Assembly (NCBI GenBank): GCA_037176845.1
Contig: JAYKXP010000016.1
Span: forward strand, 124,001-188,000
Direction: 5' to 3'
Length of the DNA stretch: 64,000 bases
Origin: Paramarasmius palmivorus
Taxonomy: Eukaryota; Basidiomycota; Agaricomycetes; Agaricales; Marasmiaceae
Position 1 is the stretch's first letter; each line of letters begins with the position of its first letter. The notes below the pieces were generated by a model. It saw nothing but the letters and a program-made list of their open reading frames with translations, was not told the origin of the DNA and ran no database searches. Positions 22,388-34,559 of the stretch are shown here, in pieces. A program made the position numbers and the translations under genes.

Positions 22388-25366
22388 ATGGCAGCGGTCA
22401 ACATGCCAATGATGTCGGCAAGCATGCCTCTCGACTTTCTTCCAGTTCATTCGCATTCTCGTTCAAACTCGGTGTCTTCAACTTCCACTCATTCTGCCAG
22501 CTCTCGTCCCCAGTCTTCCCAAGGTGGCTTGTCCCGTATGCAAGCTGGAATCCCCCCTTCTGCAGAAGACCTCTATCGTGCGACTTATCATCTCAACCAG
22601 CACAATCCAATTCTTCACGGTGATCCAGTACGTTCATTTCCCATGAATTTGTTCTCAACCGTGCTTATTCCATCACTAAAACAGTCTCCCCCAAATCACA
22701 ATATCACCAATCCCGCTCTCAAAAATCACCTTCGTCCAAGCCATATTCGTGCTGCTAGAGCCGCTGCTTCACCCTATCCTCGAGACACAGACAGCGTCCA
22801 TTCTTCTTCCAGCGAAACAGACGAAATGTCCATGTATCTCGGCTCTTCTGCCCCTGAATACCACCACAATATGTATGGTGGCAATTCTCACACAATGACC
22901 CCCAGTCAAGATGCTATTCATGCAGCGGGTGCTTTCGGCAGGATGACCCTCAACAGTGACCAGGCTCTCGAAAAGTTGGCTGCAAACGTCCGCGCGGCCA
23001 CAACAACCAGTGCATCAGATAGGGCGAAACAGATCTTTGTTCAAGCTTGGTGCGGTGCCTGTTTCCTTGACCGTCGTTCTCTCTCTCGATGACTAACTCT
23101 GGCTTCAAGGTTGACTGCCAATTATGCTCCTTACCCCGACGGCAACGTTCCACGACAGGGGCTCTATTTCTCTTACCGCAGAGTCTGCGACCACTACGGG
23201 ATCCCACATATCAATACAGCGACCTTGGGAAAAGCCATCCGGCTGTGTTTCCCTACTATCAAAACTAGGAGACTAGGTGTCAGAGGGAATAGTAAATATC
23301 ATTGTACGTGGCAAGCATCTTCTTGTTCATCACGCCGCTCATCAACATCAAACTTCTGATCTCAGATTGCGGTATACGCCCTGCAACATCGGCTGAAGCA
23401 GAATGGCTTCAAGACTACATTCAGAAAACCAACAATCATGCAGGGCAGTCTTCCGTTAATGCGGCTAATCGGTTAGCACAAGAGCCATCAGAGTCTGCGA
23501 ATAGGAGTGAAGAACGTTCGGATGATGATGACGATGAAGATTCAGAGGGCGCGGCGTCGGGCACCAATTCCAAGAGAAATTCTCTCACACTCGGTGCCGA
23601 CGTAAAGCAAGGATCCTTCCCCGATTTGAGCGATAAGACACCGACTGCTGCGATGCTGTCAAACCAGCAAAGACCGACCACGTCAACATTTCCACCTCAG
23701 GCATCCATCAGACGCCACCCTCAGGCGGAACCGTCTCTCCCAACCCAAGCTAGCACTTCTGCTAATACATCTCCCTATCACTCAAATGCTCAACAACCCG
23801 TCTCCGTTCGCCAATTCCCCCATTTCCCTTCAATAGATGAGGCCGTAGGCACAAACTCGACATCCCAACATGGAATTGCGGCTCGAGAGGTTTGGGGCTG
23901 GTTCCAAGACCACCTAGACCTTTTACTGGATAATGTCAGGTCATTCCGATTTGACCAGTTTGAGATCAATCTAAGGACCTTTTGGTCCGGATTGGGAGGA
24001 AATCATCGGGAAGTGGTCCATGCCCCTGCAATCGCCGGTCTAATGGCGAAAGCAGATGCCATTGTATACGATGTGAGTATAGTCAATTCATTTCTTCGGG
24101 TCTGCCTTTCTAAACTTGGAACAAAGGAAATTTTGGAGATTTTGCGGTCTCAAATGCTATCACCAATACCGCTTGCGTCATTGACAAGCCTGCGTCAATT
24201 TGCAAACAAGATGGAGAAGATACTCCTCGTAGCGCTGAATGATTATGGGAACACATTTGTAGAACCCAAAGTAGAACTTGGGGCCCGATTTGGCCACCTC
24301 GTCTGTGAGTACATATTTCTTTTTGAATTGGTCACATATTAATAGTTCCCGCTAGTACGATTCTTGGATATTTACCAAGTCACTCAAGCACTCAACACGG
24401 TGCTGACAAACCAGAAGCAACTCGCAGAGATGCGCCGTTCTTGGCAGAAAGTCGATTTTGAATCTGTCCGAAACCAATCTGCACTAGTCTGCAACTGCCG
24501 CCACGAGGACTTGGTACAGCTGCTAGAGGTTGAATTCGTGACCTTGATGGAGAGTCTTACCAAGACCACAGAGCCGGTGCGGGAGGTGATGAGTTGGGCA
24601 GACAAGTGTTGTGACAGGTTGATGGGAGGAATTAGAGGAAGTCACAGCTCAGAGGATAGAAGCACGATGAGCTCGCGGAGTGTCCTCATTCGATGGGGAT
24701 ATGTTACAAGTCAGATCATGAGGGATTTGGTGAGTACTGACATACTACTCGGTATCAGAGTGGGTTACTTACCATTCATGCTCTGCAGACGATTCGAAGT
24801 GATCCGGCGTTTGGGGCGTTCCAAATATTGAAGTTGTTCCTCGAGTACGTATTCAGGTCGTACGCTTATTCTACCATTACTCACCACCATTCTTACACAG
24901 TGACTGGATCGCTGTCAACGTCCTCCGAAGCGTTGCCCTTTCTACCAATTCCGTGGCGGCGTCGGTTGAGCCAATGATGCAGCAACAATTCTTCTCCTTG
25001 TCACCGATGGCGGGACAGGAAAGTTTCAACCCCATGGATGTTCGTCCAAATCACCTGATGGCGAATACTCCGACGACATCGAGCATGCTAGCTGCTCTTC
25101 AAAATGACACTTTCAGCACGTCCATTGACCCGTCGGCATCCTTCAACTCTGATGCTTACGGATCCCTGTCGTACATGGACACGTCTGCACCTCAAGATGG
25201 CTCTTTACCCAACGTACATGCACCAGACTTTTCTATCCCCGACTTCTCCGGACCAGGAAACTCCTTCGACGTCGGATTCCCTTCACAGGACATTGGCTTG
25301 CAGTCCTCCGCAACCCCAGGAAGCGAGCACAGCGATCATGAATCTGACGTTGTCAAAACGGAGTAA
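22388..25366 (+). CDS. RFX-family transcription factor
   Basis: The protein contains a complete RFX winged-helix DNA-binding domain: AWLTANYAPYPDGNVPRQ, the YRRVCDHYGIPHINTATLGKAIR block and a KTRRLGVRGNSKYHYCGIRP end, encoded across two introns (about 23052-23109 and 23304-23365). In fungi RFX factors (Crt1/Rfx1, and relatives in basidiomycetes) control DNA-damage response, cell cycle or morphogenesis. The N-terminus is Ser/His-rich; between the DNA-binding domain and the conserved extended region is an acidic DDDDDEDSEGA stretch. The C-terminal half (GWFQDHLDLLLDN onward) matches the extended dimerisation region of RFX proteins, followed by a Ser/Asp-rich tail ending VVKTE. About six to eight introns. 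The start at 22388 (MAAVNMPMMSASM) is the first ATG of the frame. Confidence 0.92.
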
Positions 25367-25711
25367 ACGGACTTTCTTACCCTAAAACATTTCTGTTGGA
25401 CTTATCTATCTTGTTTTTGGGTCTTGCGATTGCTCTTTTATTACTGTTATGCCTTTTACCCTGATTTTCCGATATCCTTCTTCTGCCTTTTCGTTGTCGC
25501 TGTCTAACTTGTATCACCTACTTTTCCTTATACTTTCGAACTTCACGCTCCTTTAATAGTGTAGTACCGGATTGTTATCGATATCTAAATATATATATTT
25601 GCCTTCAAACATCCACGGAATGACTATGTGTATAGAGCGACTGAGTGACCATTAGGATAGATGTGACGACATAGTATAGACCAGTTTTTTAAGTAGAGTA
25701 GAACTTAAGGT
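25367..25711. other. Convergent 3' intergenic region
   Basis: Convergent 3' flanks of the RFX gene and the Bfr1 gene, T-rich with AT runs (ATATATATAT near 25590). Probably UTR and polyadenylation sequence; nothing else was seen. Confidence 0.55.
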
Positions 25712-27539
25712 TCATACTCGAAACTTTACTGAGGTGCTGTCCTCCCCATCCTCCTGAACAGCCTCGAGTTTTGCGTCAACCTCCTCGCTGGGGACAGGCA
25801 CCGATGTTGTATCCGCGACCTTGGGTGTAGGCGCAGGCTCGCCAGGACGTTCACCTCCACCATTTGGAGGAGTGACATCCGCACCCGAAGCATCCTCCTT
25901 GGAAGCCTCCTTGGCCTCGTTCGAGAGTCTTTGAATCTCCGCCTCGGCCTTGGCAATGTTTTCTGCAGTAACGCGGGCTTGGTTGGCCTCGAACCAAGCC
26001 TTTTTGGTACCAACGTCCTCGATAACACGAGGAACGTCAGCAGCAGAAGTCGGTGGTGGAATAGAAAGTGAGAGAAGGGCAGAGAGCGTCGAGAATGGAA
26101 GGTTGAGTTGTGACGATGCGGAAGGCTCGGCTGCGGGCGAGTCGTTCGACTTGGGAGTGTTCTTCTTACTGTTTTTACCACCTCTGCCTTTGGCGACAAA
26201 GTAATTGTCGCCATCGTCTCCCTTCTTTTTCCGTGCGACCATGCCCTCAGGGGCATCTTCGACCTTTCGGATATCGAGCTTGGGTACACCAGCAATATCA
26301 GCCTTGCCAGACTGTGCAGCCGTGCTCTTGAAGGTGACCTCTCCAGTCGTCTTGCCAGACAGAGCATCGATGAGGGTCTGGCAGTCCTCTATCTGTGCCT
26401 GGAAAGCAGGAAGCTCAGCCTCCTCCCTCAAACGCTGAGCAATCTCCCGCTTCTTCTCGGCCTCTTCAGCTGCCCGCTGTGCCCGAGCTCGTTCAAGGCG
26501 ACGAGCCCGGTCCTCGTTAACCTTGTTCCAGTATCGGTCGTTATGTTCGCGGTACTTTTGGGCAGAGTCCCGCTTTTCGTTGTAAAGAGTGTTAATCTGA
26601 GCCTGGAGTTCGTCTCGCTCGGCAAAGAGTTTCGACCTGCCAGCATAAGCGACATCTTCCTCCTTTTTCAATTCGTCCAGCTCCTTCGTGATAGCTTCGT
26701 ATCGGTCAGAGGTGGCCTTGAAATCAGGGTCGTCTAATTGCTTCCTCAATTCGTCAGCCTTCTTTCTGTCGGCATCGATGGCTTCTTGGTCGGCTTGGAA
26801 TCCTTCAAGGGTTTTACGGTTTCGTTTGGTCTGGCTGATTTCCTGGAGTGCACGTTTCTCCTCGGCAAGTTTCATGCTACCCGACTCAACTTGTTTCTCG
26901 AGGTTACTGTGTAATAGAACATCAGCTTCATGAGTAAAATGGCATGAGGAGATACGTACTTGACATGTGCGTCGAGTTCTGCAACACTCTTGTACGGAAT
27001 TTTACCCTTGGCAGCGTTGAGCTCCTTAACCTAGAAAACGGACATGAATATTGCACCGGGACAGCAGGCAAGAAACTCACCCTCTTATTAACAGATTCGT
27101 TCAGAGCCTTGAGCTGGTCCAAAAGTTTTCCTCGAGAAGCCTTGTTTCCAGCTTGCTGGTCACGAATACCGTCCCGTTCAGCCTTAAGAGCATTACGCCT
27201 TTCGTTTCCAGAACCAGACTTTGAAGCGAGACCGATCTTGTCCCTAACGGCCGACTTGTAACAAGCATACGTGTAAGCGGAATAGTGATGACGAGACTAG
27301 AGATGGAAGAAGTAACACACCAGCTTGACCTGCAAAGCATCAATTTCACTCTTAATCCTCTGCTGCTCTGCATCGTAAGCGTTCTTGTCGGGTCTTCCTA
27401 CAGCAGGGGTTACGTCCAACGTGGCCTTTTTCTCACTTGGAGCGGTAGAAACAGGTGTGGTTGTACCGTTTGTGGAAGAAGGGGTCTTTGCTTTGGCAGA
27501 GGAACCATTAGCAGCTTTGGACTTGGGAGCAGCAGGCAT
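25712..27539 (-). CDS. BFR1: Nuclear segregation / mRNP protein Bfr1
   Basis: Bfr1 is a coiled-coil RNA-binding protein associated with polysomes and the ER; in yeast it works with the Vigilin homologue Scp160 and affects secretion and ploidy. The N-terminus is Ala/Ser/Lys/Thr-rich. A long coiled coil of about 330 residues follows (RPDKNAYDAEQQRIKSEI onward), including the family-typical KGKIPYKSVAELDAHVNNLE and RKTLEGFQADQEAID. A middle segment EDAPEGMVARKKKGDDGDNYFVAKG and a C-terminal low-complexity tail follow. Three introns near the 5' end (about 27241-27320, 27030-27080, 26909-26959) separate small exons, and the last exon is long. The start at 27539 (MPAAPKSKAANGS) is well supported. 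Its 5' end is about 180 bp from the 3' end of the NHP2 gene on the same strand. Confidence 0.93.
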
Positions 27540-27717
27540 TACGACGAAGGGGACCGTAGAGACCGATAGGGAGAACGAGGAGGAGTTGGTGGTATAGACT
27601 TAAGAAAAATCGTGTGAAAACATCATGGATCACCGACCGCAAGGGGTATTTACTTCTCCTGGGTACTCGAGTACCATTCCCAGTTGAAGGAAAAATTCGT
27701 ATGTATAGCAAGAAATT

Positions 27718-28424
27718 CTAAAATACAATCTGGGTATCCATTTTCTCAACCTCCTTGTAGCACTCATCGTAGAGTTCTCGGTAGTCATCATCCTTGTCCT
27801 CTTTTGCTCCTTCCTTCCGCTTCACCTTTTTCTTTTGGTCCGGACATATCATGACGCAGCTTGTCGGTCGTTTTGTCGAGCTCGCATAGCCTAGCTCTTC
27901 TTTTGAGGATACAAAAACGTAGGGCACGCCAGCTTCTTCGCTTAGAATGGGTAGGTGGGATATGATGTCGATAGGGCTAATATCTGCTGCTAAAACGAGC
28001 AATCTGCATTGATACACGTTCAGTAGAAGCTTCTCAGCCATGAGAAGTTATCCTTACCCCTTCTCGCCTTTGCGTATGCCTTTAACGACTTCCTTGACAC
28101 CTCTTTTCACTTGACGCGCTTTAGAAGCTACATACATTGGTCAGGAATGGATGTGTATCAAGGTATGTCTCTGTGCACCTTTCTTGATGGTTTTGTGCAA
28201 TTTTTTGACGAGTTTCTTTTGAGCCAGAGGTTTTGCAAGAGGAGATAATTCTTCCAGAGGAATCACTATTTCAGTAGTTTCCTTCTTGTGCTTTTTCGGT
28301 GACTAGCAAATTTTCAGTACAAGCAACAGATATCATATTCTAGCAAACGTACCTTTGTTTCATCACCCATTTCTACATCTTCGACGACCTCTTTCGACTT
28401 TTTTTCCTTCTTGTCGCTGCCCAT
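27718..28424 (-). CDS. NHP2: H/ACA ribonucleoprotein subunit Nhp2 (L7Ae family)
   Basis: Core protein of box H/ACA snoRNPs, which guide pseudouridylation of rRNA and take part in pre-rRNA processing in the nucleolus. The N-terminus is Lys-rich (MGSDKKEKKSKEVVEDVEM). The L7Ae/Nhp2 fold follows: PLAQKKLVKKLHKTIKKA, VKRGVKEVVKGIRKGEKG, LLVLAADISPIDIISHLP and VPYVFVSSKEELGYASSTKRPTS, all strongly conserved. The C-terminus has a Lys-rich insertion and ends KMDTQIVF, somewhat longer than in yeast. Three introns are visible, the last about 28000-28050 joining KGEKG to LLVLAAD. The start at 28424 is 140 bp from the divergent PX-protein start, so the two share a promoter. Confidence 0.95.
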
Positions 28425-28565
28425 GGTGAAGAAGTGTAGATGAGAGAGAGAAAAAGGAACGCACGTGAACGGCCTGATCTGCCGATTCGGGTAGGACGGG
28501 CGTCATCCTCTTGTACGCAATCTGTTCAGCTTGGCCTGTGCTGCGCGGCTTGGACATCGATTTCC

Positions 28566-31500
28566 ATGTCGTCCACGACATCGCCGACACCTCTTCAACG
28601 TTCTGCTTCTAGTCGTCCTCGTCGTCCTACTCGAGATTTACCTCCAGTTCCAACAGAACCAGACGATGCCCAGTCTCCAAGTGCTGACATTCCCCAGGTC
28701 TCTTCTCCCGTTCCCCAGGAAGAACCGGCGGTCAAGGAAGATCCTGCAGAAACTCTAACTCCTCTACGTGCTCATTATCTCAAGAAATCCCTAATTCAAC
28801 TCCAGTTCGAACAAGAATTAGACGCTATCACTACCTCGTCTCCAAATAATGTATCTACCTTTTCGTACCTTGGCCCACCTTTCAATCCGCCTCCCAGGGA
28901 GGCACCCCCGCTGGACCTTCCATTCCTGCGGTACATGTTCCGACAGTTTATCTTAACCTTTCCATTTATGGCATCTGCACCCAAAGACTTTTACTCCGAC
29001 AAGTTGCAGCCATTTATGGGTGCCATGCTTTCGCGAAATCTATCGCCTTCGTCAGTCTTTGACGAAAATGGAGAATCGGACAAAGCTTTACGTATGAAGC
29101 TTCTCGCGCGTATAGAGAGAAACCTCTCCCTGTTCGTGGGCGCCGCCACCAAGCTAGTGGAAAGAGAAGAAGTGGTCAGACTCAGCCAGTCGGATCTCGA
29201 TCGCTTAGAGAATCTGGCAAAGAAAAGAGAGGCCAAGAACCTAAAGCGGAAGGAGATATTTGAGGTCAACATTGTCAGCGTAAGAACAGTCACGGACAAG
29301 GGCAGAATGCGTAGTCGTGTACACGAGGTTAGATTCATCATTACTCCTATCGATATCTGGCTTGTAACAGACTCGCTTTCTCTGCAATATATAGGAATTC
29401 ATCATACGAACACGAAGAACCAACCAGCCAGACTGGTTCGTATCCAGGCGTTACGGAGATTTCAGGACTCTTGCAAATGAAGTTTGTGGTGTTGTTGCTT
29501 TACGTGCCAACCGTTCTGGACTCTCATTTCATTTCGCTAGCTCAGGAAAGCACATCCTCAAGAAGATATACGACCTCCTCCCGCGAAGAATCGGACAGCT
29601 GTAAATGCGCCGGCGTCGCCGCCGCCCATGACACCGCTCTCTTCATTCGCATCACGTCAGACTTTCGGTCAGCAATCATGGGATGAACAATCAGTGGGAT
29701 CGCCTGATACACCGACGTCGTTCACCGGGCAATCGCATCCATCCCTTCTCGCTAGGGAGAAGAATCGATTGACACTACGAGCTTACCTTCATTCTCTTCT
29801 GTCTTCGCCGACAGTCGCGTCTTCCCCGGTTTTAAGGTCGTTCTTACTCTCTGGCCCAACCACGATGTCCCCGGAGGAACTCGAAGACGCTAAATGGAGA
29901 GAAGAGGCGGATAGAGTCAGAGAAGAAGGGCGCAAACGATTTGCACGGGAGATTGCAGGGCGTGTGGACGGTTTGCGATCCGCAATCCGTGCTGTGAAAG
30001 GAGATATCATGGGGAAAGGTACGTATAGCCTCCTTTGAGTCAATCTTAGCTTTGTTCGGTGTTGAACATACCTTACTCTAGACGGTTTGACAACTGTTTT
30101 CGCCACAATCAAGGTCACACCACATGTTCGCGATCTACCTCCAAACTACCAAAGTGTTATTGAATGGGCTCGGATATCGTTCGTGGTTCTTCCTCTCATT
30201 GAGTATAAAAATAGACTAATGGATCTTGACCTAGTCTGGCCTCGACGGTGTTCCAGCAGCTTGTGGCATCTGATAATGCTTCAGAAACGTTTGCGAGTTT
30301 GAAACGGCTTCATGGTTTAATGCCGTATTTTATGCTTAAAGCGGCACTGAAGATAACGAATCCTATTGGCATGATTCGAAGTGGGTCGTTTGTATTGCCA
30401 TTATTCTGAATGCTCACTTGGTACAAGGCGTACTTGATTTATTCCTCGCTCAGCCGTTCGGGGGCCGGAGCCTATTACAGAGGTGCGTTTAGGACGGGCT
30501 CGATAGAACTACCCGCTCAATTTTACTCAGAATGTTCACCGGGTCATTAACAGAAGAGGTTAAAGCACTGGAGGAAGAAATCGAAGCAGTGAAGGCTAAG
30601 GTTGAAGACCCTATCCTATGCGAAAAAGTCCGACTATTTGTCTACGCGCCAAAGGAAATTCAAGACATGTACAAGGCTGATGCAAGTGCGTCCTCTTGAT
30701 TGATGTCATCTCTGCTCGTGACGCTAAGATGACTCGCTTAGCTGCCGAAAACCTCAACTTGCTTACCGTCATCCTTCGTTCAGGGGACCAGCCCGTACTT
30801 TCTCGAGCACAACTACATCGTGTCGCGAAAGCTCACAAAGCACATGCCATATACATGCGGAATCGCGAGAGTCTGGCTGATTCGGATGATGATGATGGAC
30901 CTCAAGACGATGATGCATGGTTATATGAAGATCTCAAGGTACTAGGTCATTTATACTCCAGGTTGCGAGATAGAGAGCAGCTTATTGCGTTGATATTCGA
31001 GGTAAGCTAATACTTGGTGATTGACAAAATACTTCTGACATAGCATGTTATTCGCAGGGCTTTACCGCGGAGCTTTTGAAAGATATAATCACCATCTTTT
31101 ATTCGCCTCTCGCCCAGGTCTACAGGGCAGCCAGCATAGCAGATTCTTTAAGTGATCTACAGAACTTTATCAATGATCTCATCAAGACAGTCGAGCAGTC
31201 TGAGGAGTGTGAGTATCCTACGACTTTCTCCGCATAGGTTGTTCCCTGACACTTTCTGCAGTATCCCAAGAGGATCCAGGCCGAACAGTACAGATCTTCA
31301 TCGAACTTATTCAACGACACGAACAATCATTCTACAACTTTGTCCACAAAGTACACTCAAAGGGAGAAGGTCTATTCGACAGTCTCATGAAGTGGATAGA
31401 GCTCTTCCTCACCGTCATGAGAGAGGGTATCGGAGAGCCCATTAGCTTGGAATTCCTATTACCTCACAAAGGCAAAGAACGCGCGGAGATTCTAGCTGAA

Positions 31501-32292
31501 GTTGACAAAGTGGCTCTGTACCACTACAAACTCAAGATCCTGTACGAAGACAAGCTCCGGAGGAGATTTGGACGTTCTCAAGGTCAACAGGATGCCGACG
31601 CCGAGGACCAAGCGACGAAGGCACTCGTGGACGGTGTCATTGGTGAGATCAGCTTTGGAGAGGTGGTACAAGGCGATGCAATCGACGTTGCCGCCGAGGA
31701 AACCGATAGCGACGAATCATCCAGCGAGTACGAGACTAGCTCAGAAGGCGACTCTGAGGACGAATCCGACGAAGATGAGGATGAAGACAGTGATGAAGAA
31801 CCTACAACACCCCATGTTGTCGACTCGCGACAAGTCAAATCGGCTGCCTTGCACCCTAGATCTCCTCAGTGGCCTCGGGAGACTGACGATCCCCGAAGGC
31901 GAAGGTCTCTCTCAAATGCTACTCCAATGAAGGCTTCCAGGTCAATGTCATCACTCAAGGATGGCCGCCCAATCCGTCGCAGCGAAGATCTACCACCTGT
32001 TCCACCCTTACCTCGTAACCCGCTCATAGTTGCAATGTCCAAACCCCTTCCACCCAGCCCTTCAACTTCGTCACTTGAACGTGAACGACCCCCAAATTCA
32101 GCTGCTTCTACGCCTCCGGTAAAGAAGCGTAAACCCAAAGCGGCTCCGTTACACCCTCCCGATCTTCACCATATACCACAGCTTCTACCTGTCTTTAAAG
32201 AAATGGTGAGTTCATGTTCCATTCTCGTCCCAACTTTTGTACTTAAACGCGAACAGATGAGACCATCCCTGCGTCCTCGCCAGCTCTCATAG
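28566..32292 (+). CDS. PX-domain protein with PXB and DUF3818 regions
   Basis: Large fungal protein of about 1,000 residues. The N-terminal part after a Pro/Ser-rich leader (residues about 60-170, LTPLRAHYLKKSLIQ through FLRYMFRQFILTFPF) matches the PX-associated PXB domain. A PX domain follows (EIFEVNIVSVRTVTDKGRMRSRV, then EFIIRTRR and RRYGDFRTLANEL), which binds phosphoinositides on endosomal or vacuolar membranes. The DUF3818 region occupies the middle, with VFQQLVASDNA-like helices from about 30240 to 31500. The C-terminus is acidic then Pro/Ser-rich (DESSSEYETSSEGDSEDES). The frame is open upstream to 28440, but MSSTTSPTPLQRS at 28566 is the natural start because the upstream part overlaps the shared promoter. 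A final 51-nt intron near 32205-32255 is in frame and optional. Function is probably membrane traffic or organelle contact. Confidence 0.85.
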
Positions 32293-32908
32293 CAACAGAG
32301 TAATGGACAACGCTAACGCTACGAATCTTCCCATTAGTATAGATTGAAACATACAAATCGTATATTCGGATAATGCGAACAGCAGTGGTGTATGTATTGT
32401 AAATCATTTGTAGCCCATATTAGAATGAAAGCATGATTAACATTAGCTTCTACCAACCCTGAGGCCTGAAGACAGAATTCTATACATTCTCATTCGACGC
32501 AAGAGGTTAGAGAGATCTGAAGACTGGAAGCGAGTTTCGATTGACAGAGGACACAGAGGAAGTCCAGTGTCGCTAAATCCCGCTTTACTCGTCGTCTTCG
32601 TGAGAGGTACAATATCCCTTCCAAAATGGTCATATGTATTCTGCTAGTAATGCTACTGTGATAAATAATCCCTCGAATGTAAGTAGTGTGGTCGGGATCT
32701 AAAAGAGTCCATCGTAGATACTATAGGTAGCGAAAGTAAGCGGTAAACGCTGGTAGGTTATACAGTACCGTAGCTAAATAAAGGTCCAAGATCGCAAGTC
32801 CGTAAGGGTCTGGGTCGTAATAGATACAATTTTTTGAGCTCCAGATGGTCGTGAAGATAGATATGATCGTGATGGGGGTAGAAGGATCCAATGGATCGCA
32901 TAGTTCGT
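32293..32908. other. Convergent 3' intergenic region
   Basis: 616 bp between the PX-protein stop and the chitin deacetylase stop, both converging here. AT-rich; presumably UTRs. No coding or RNA gene was recognised. Confidence 0.5.
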
Positions 32909-34559
32909 TCACAGTAGGATGAAAGCAGAAATGGCAGCGGCGACGAATGTCGAGGAAGCAATGAACAGATTACTCCATGAGGCTGATGCCGAGTTTGCAT
33001 GACTGGCACCTGCGGAGGTGGACGATCCTGAACTGGGAGTCGCACTCGAGGATCTAGAGAAAACATGGATAAGAAAAAAATATGCAGAAACAGTGACGGA
33101 GGCTTACGATGTGGCTGACGTCGAGGACGATGACGACGACGACATGCTCGAGCTGGTGGTAGAGTTGGAAACGTAGACTTGAGCAGGGGTAACTTGGTCT
33201 CCGTGAACGTTTTGGTACGCATTACCACCTTCAAGGAGTCTTGCCAAAGAGTTCGTCTGCCAACCATTGGACTTGACCTTGGGGTAGTTGGTCATGAATG
33301 CTTGGACGGACTGGTCCGAGAGTTCGTGCTCAAGGATGATGAGACCAGGAGTCTTCGAACCTGGAGAACAAGATGAGTGACACGGAATCGGGATACAAGA
33401 CGATATTCTCACCAGACAGCCACTGATCCATATCATGGTTGATGGCGTCCATATTTTGTCCTCCGGTGGTCAAGCTCCAATCATCCGTGCTGTGGCGAGG
33501 ATTAGCTACTCGGTTCATCCCGAGGAATCGAAGACCTACTCTTGGTTCCAAATGGCGGTATCCATGCCAAACACATGTTTGGCGATGGCTCGAACCCGCA
33601 CGTCAGAGTCACCATAGGGAGGTCGCCACAGCTTTGGTACTCTTCCTCCAGTAGAATCATGAATAATCTGCATCGTCCAGCCGAGCTGTCACAGATAGAT
33701 AAGCGATAAGCGGGCTCGCAAACATATAAATGCGTACCTCTCCGACGACTTGTTCGTTGCTGAGCGTGGTCATGTAAGGATGTGTCCAAGTGTGAACCGC
33801 GCAATCGCCCCCATAATCGAAGATTGCCTGGAACTGGCCCGGGTTGTACAATATGTTGGTACCGATCATAAAGTGCGTGGCAATCTCGTTGTTTTCTTTT
33901 AAAAAGTTAACTAGGGTCGTGGTTGGCTGTGGCGTAAATTGGGCGTCGGCGTCAGAAAACACGTTGTGTCGGAAAGTGCGAAAAAGCGAGACTCACCGGA
34001 AGAGGGCCATCATCGAAGCTAATCCCAAAGGTACCATCGGGACCATCATAGATATCATCTGCGCTTCGGCACTGGTAGGTCGAAGAGCAAACCTCAGGTC
34101 CACCGGCGTTCAACTGGTTGGGATAGGCGGGACTTCCGTTCTGAAGGAAAGATTGAGGGATATTGGGGATCTTCCCGTCAGCGACGGCAGCATTGAGCGT
34201 AGCAATCCACTCTTGGGGCAAGGTTTTAGGGTCGGGCGTGTTGCCGCCGCTTGGGTATTTTGAGGACCATTCTGTCAAAGGCGAGTTGTTTCAACACGCG
34301 TATACGAGAACGTAAAGGCGTTTGGCGACATACCTGGGGAGCCAACAGCGGGATACGAAGCACCATCTGTACCCGTAGGAGCGCGTTTGAAGAGCGCGTT
34401 TACAGGATGGTCGCGTGGTTGGAACCAAGAACCAGAAACAAAACGGCGGGAGACGGTGTGGTCATGGGATGATGAAGGGTCGTGAATGACGAGAGCGGTA
34501 GTGTAGGTAGAGATGGCGGCGACGATGCCAGCTAGGGAGAAGAGAGTAGAGGAAACCAT
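32909..34559 (-). CDS. Chitin deacetylase, GPI-anchored (CE4 family)
   Basis: It removes acetyl groups from cell-wall chitin to make chitosan. The start [17 protein letters not shown] is a signal peptide. The polysaccharide-deacetylase core is complete: FGISFDDGP (motif 1, catalytic base and metal-binding Asp), HTWTHPYM (motif 2, two metal-binding histidines), WRPPYGDSD (motif 3) and AIWNQDTDDW (motif 4). A Ser/Thr-rich stalk ([19 protein letters not shown]) leads to a hydrophobic C-terminus ([18 protein letters not shown]), the pattern of a GPI-anchored wall enzyme. At least six introns, the last (about 33050-33106) inside the Ser-rich stalk. A TATA-like TATAAG lies about 95 bp upstream on the minus strand (34654-34659). 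The upstream region is long and contains palindromes. Confidence 0.93.

Noticed and set aside
28440..28565. 42-residue N-terminal extension of the PX protein
   Set aside because: Runs almost through the divergent NHP2 promoter; the internal ATG at 28566 begins the typical Ser/Pro-rich leader.
33580..33615. Perfect-looking tRNA B-box (GGGTTCGAGCC on the minus strand)
   Set aside because: Lies inside conserved coding sequence of the chitin deacetylase, with no A-box or cloverleaf.
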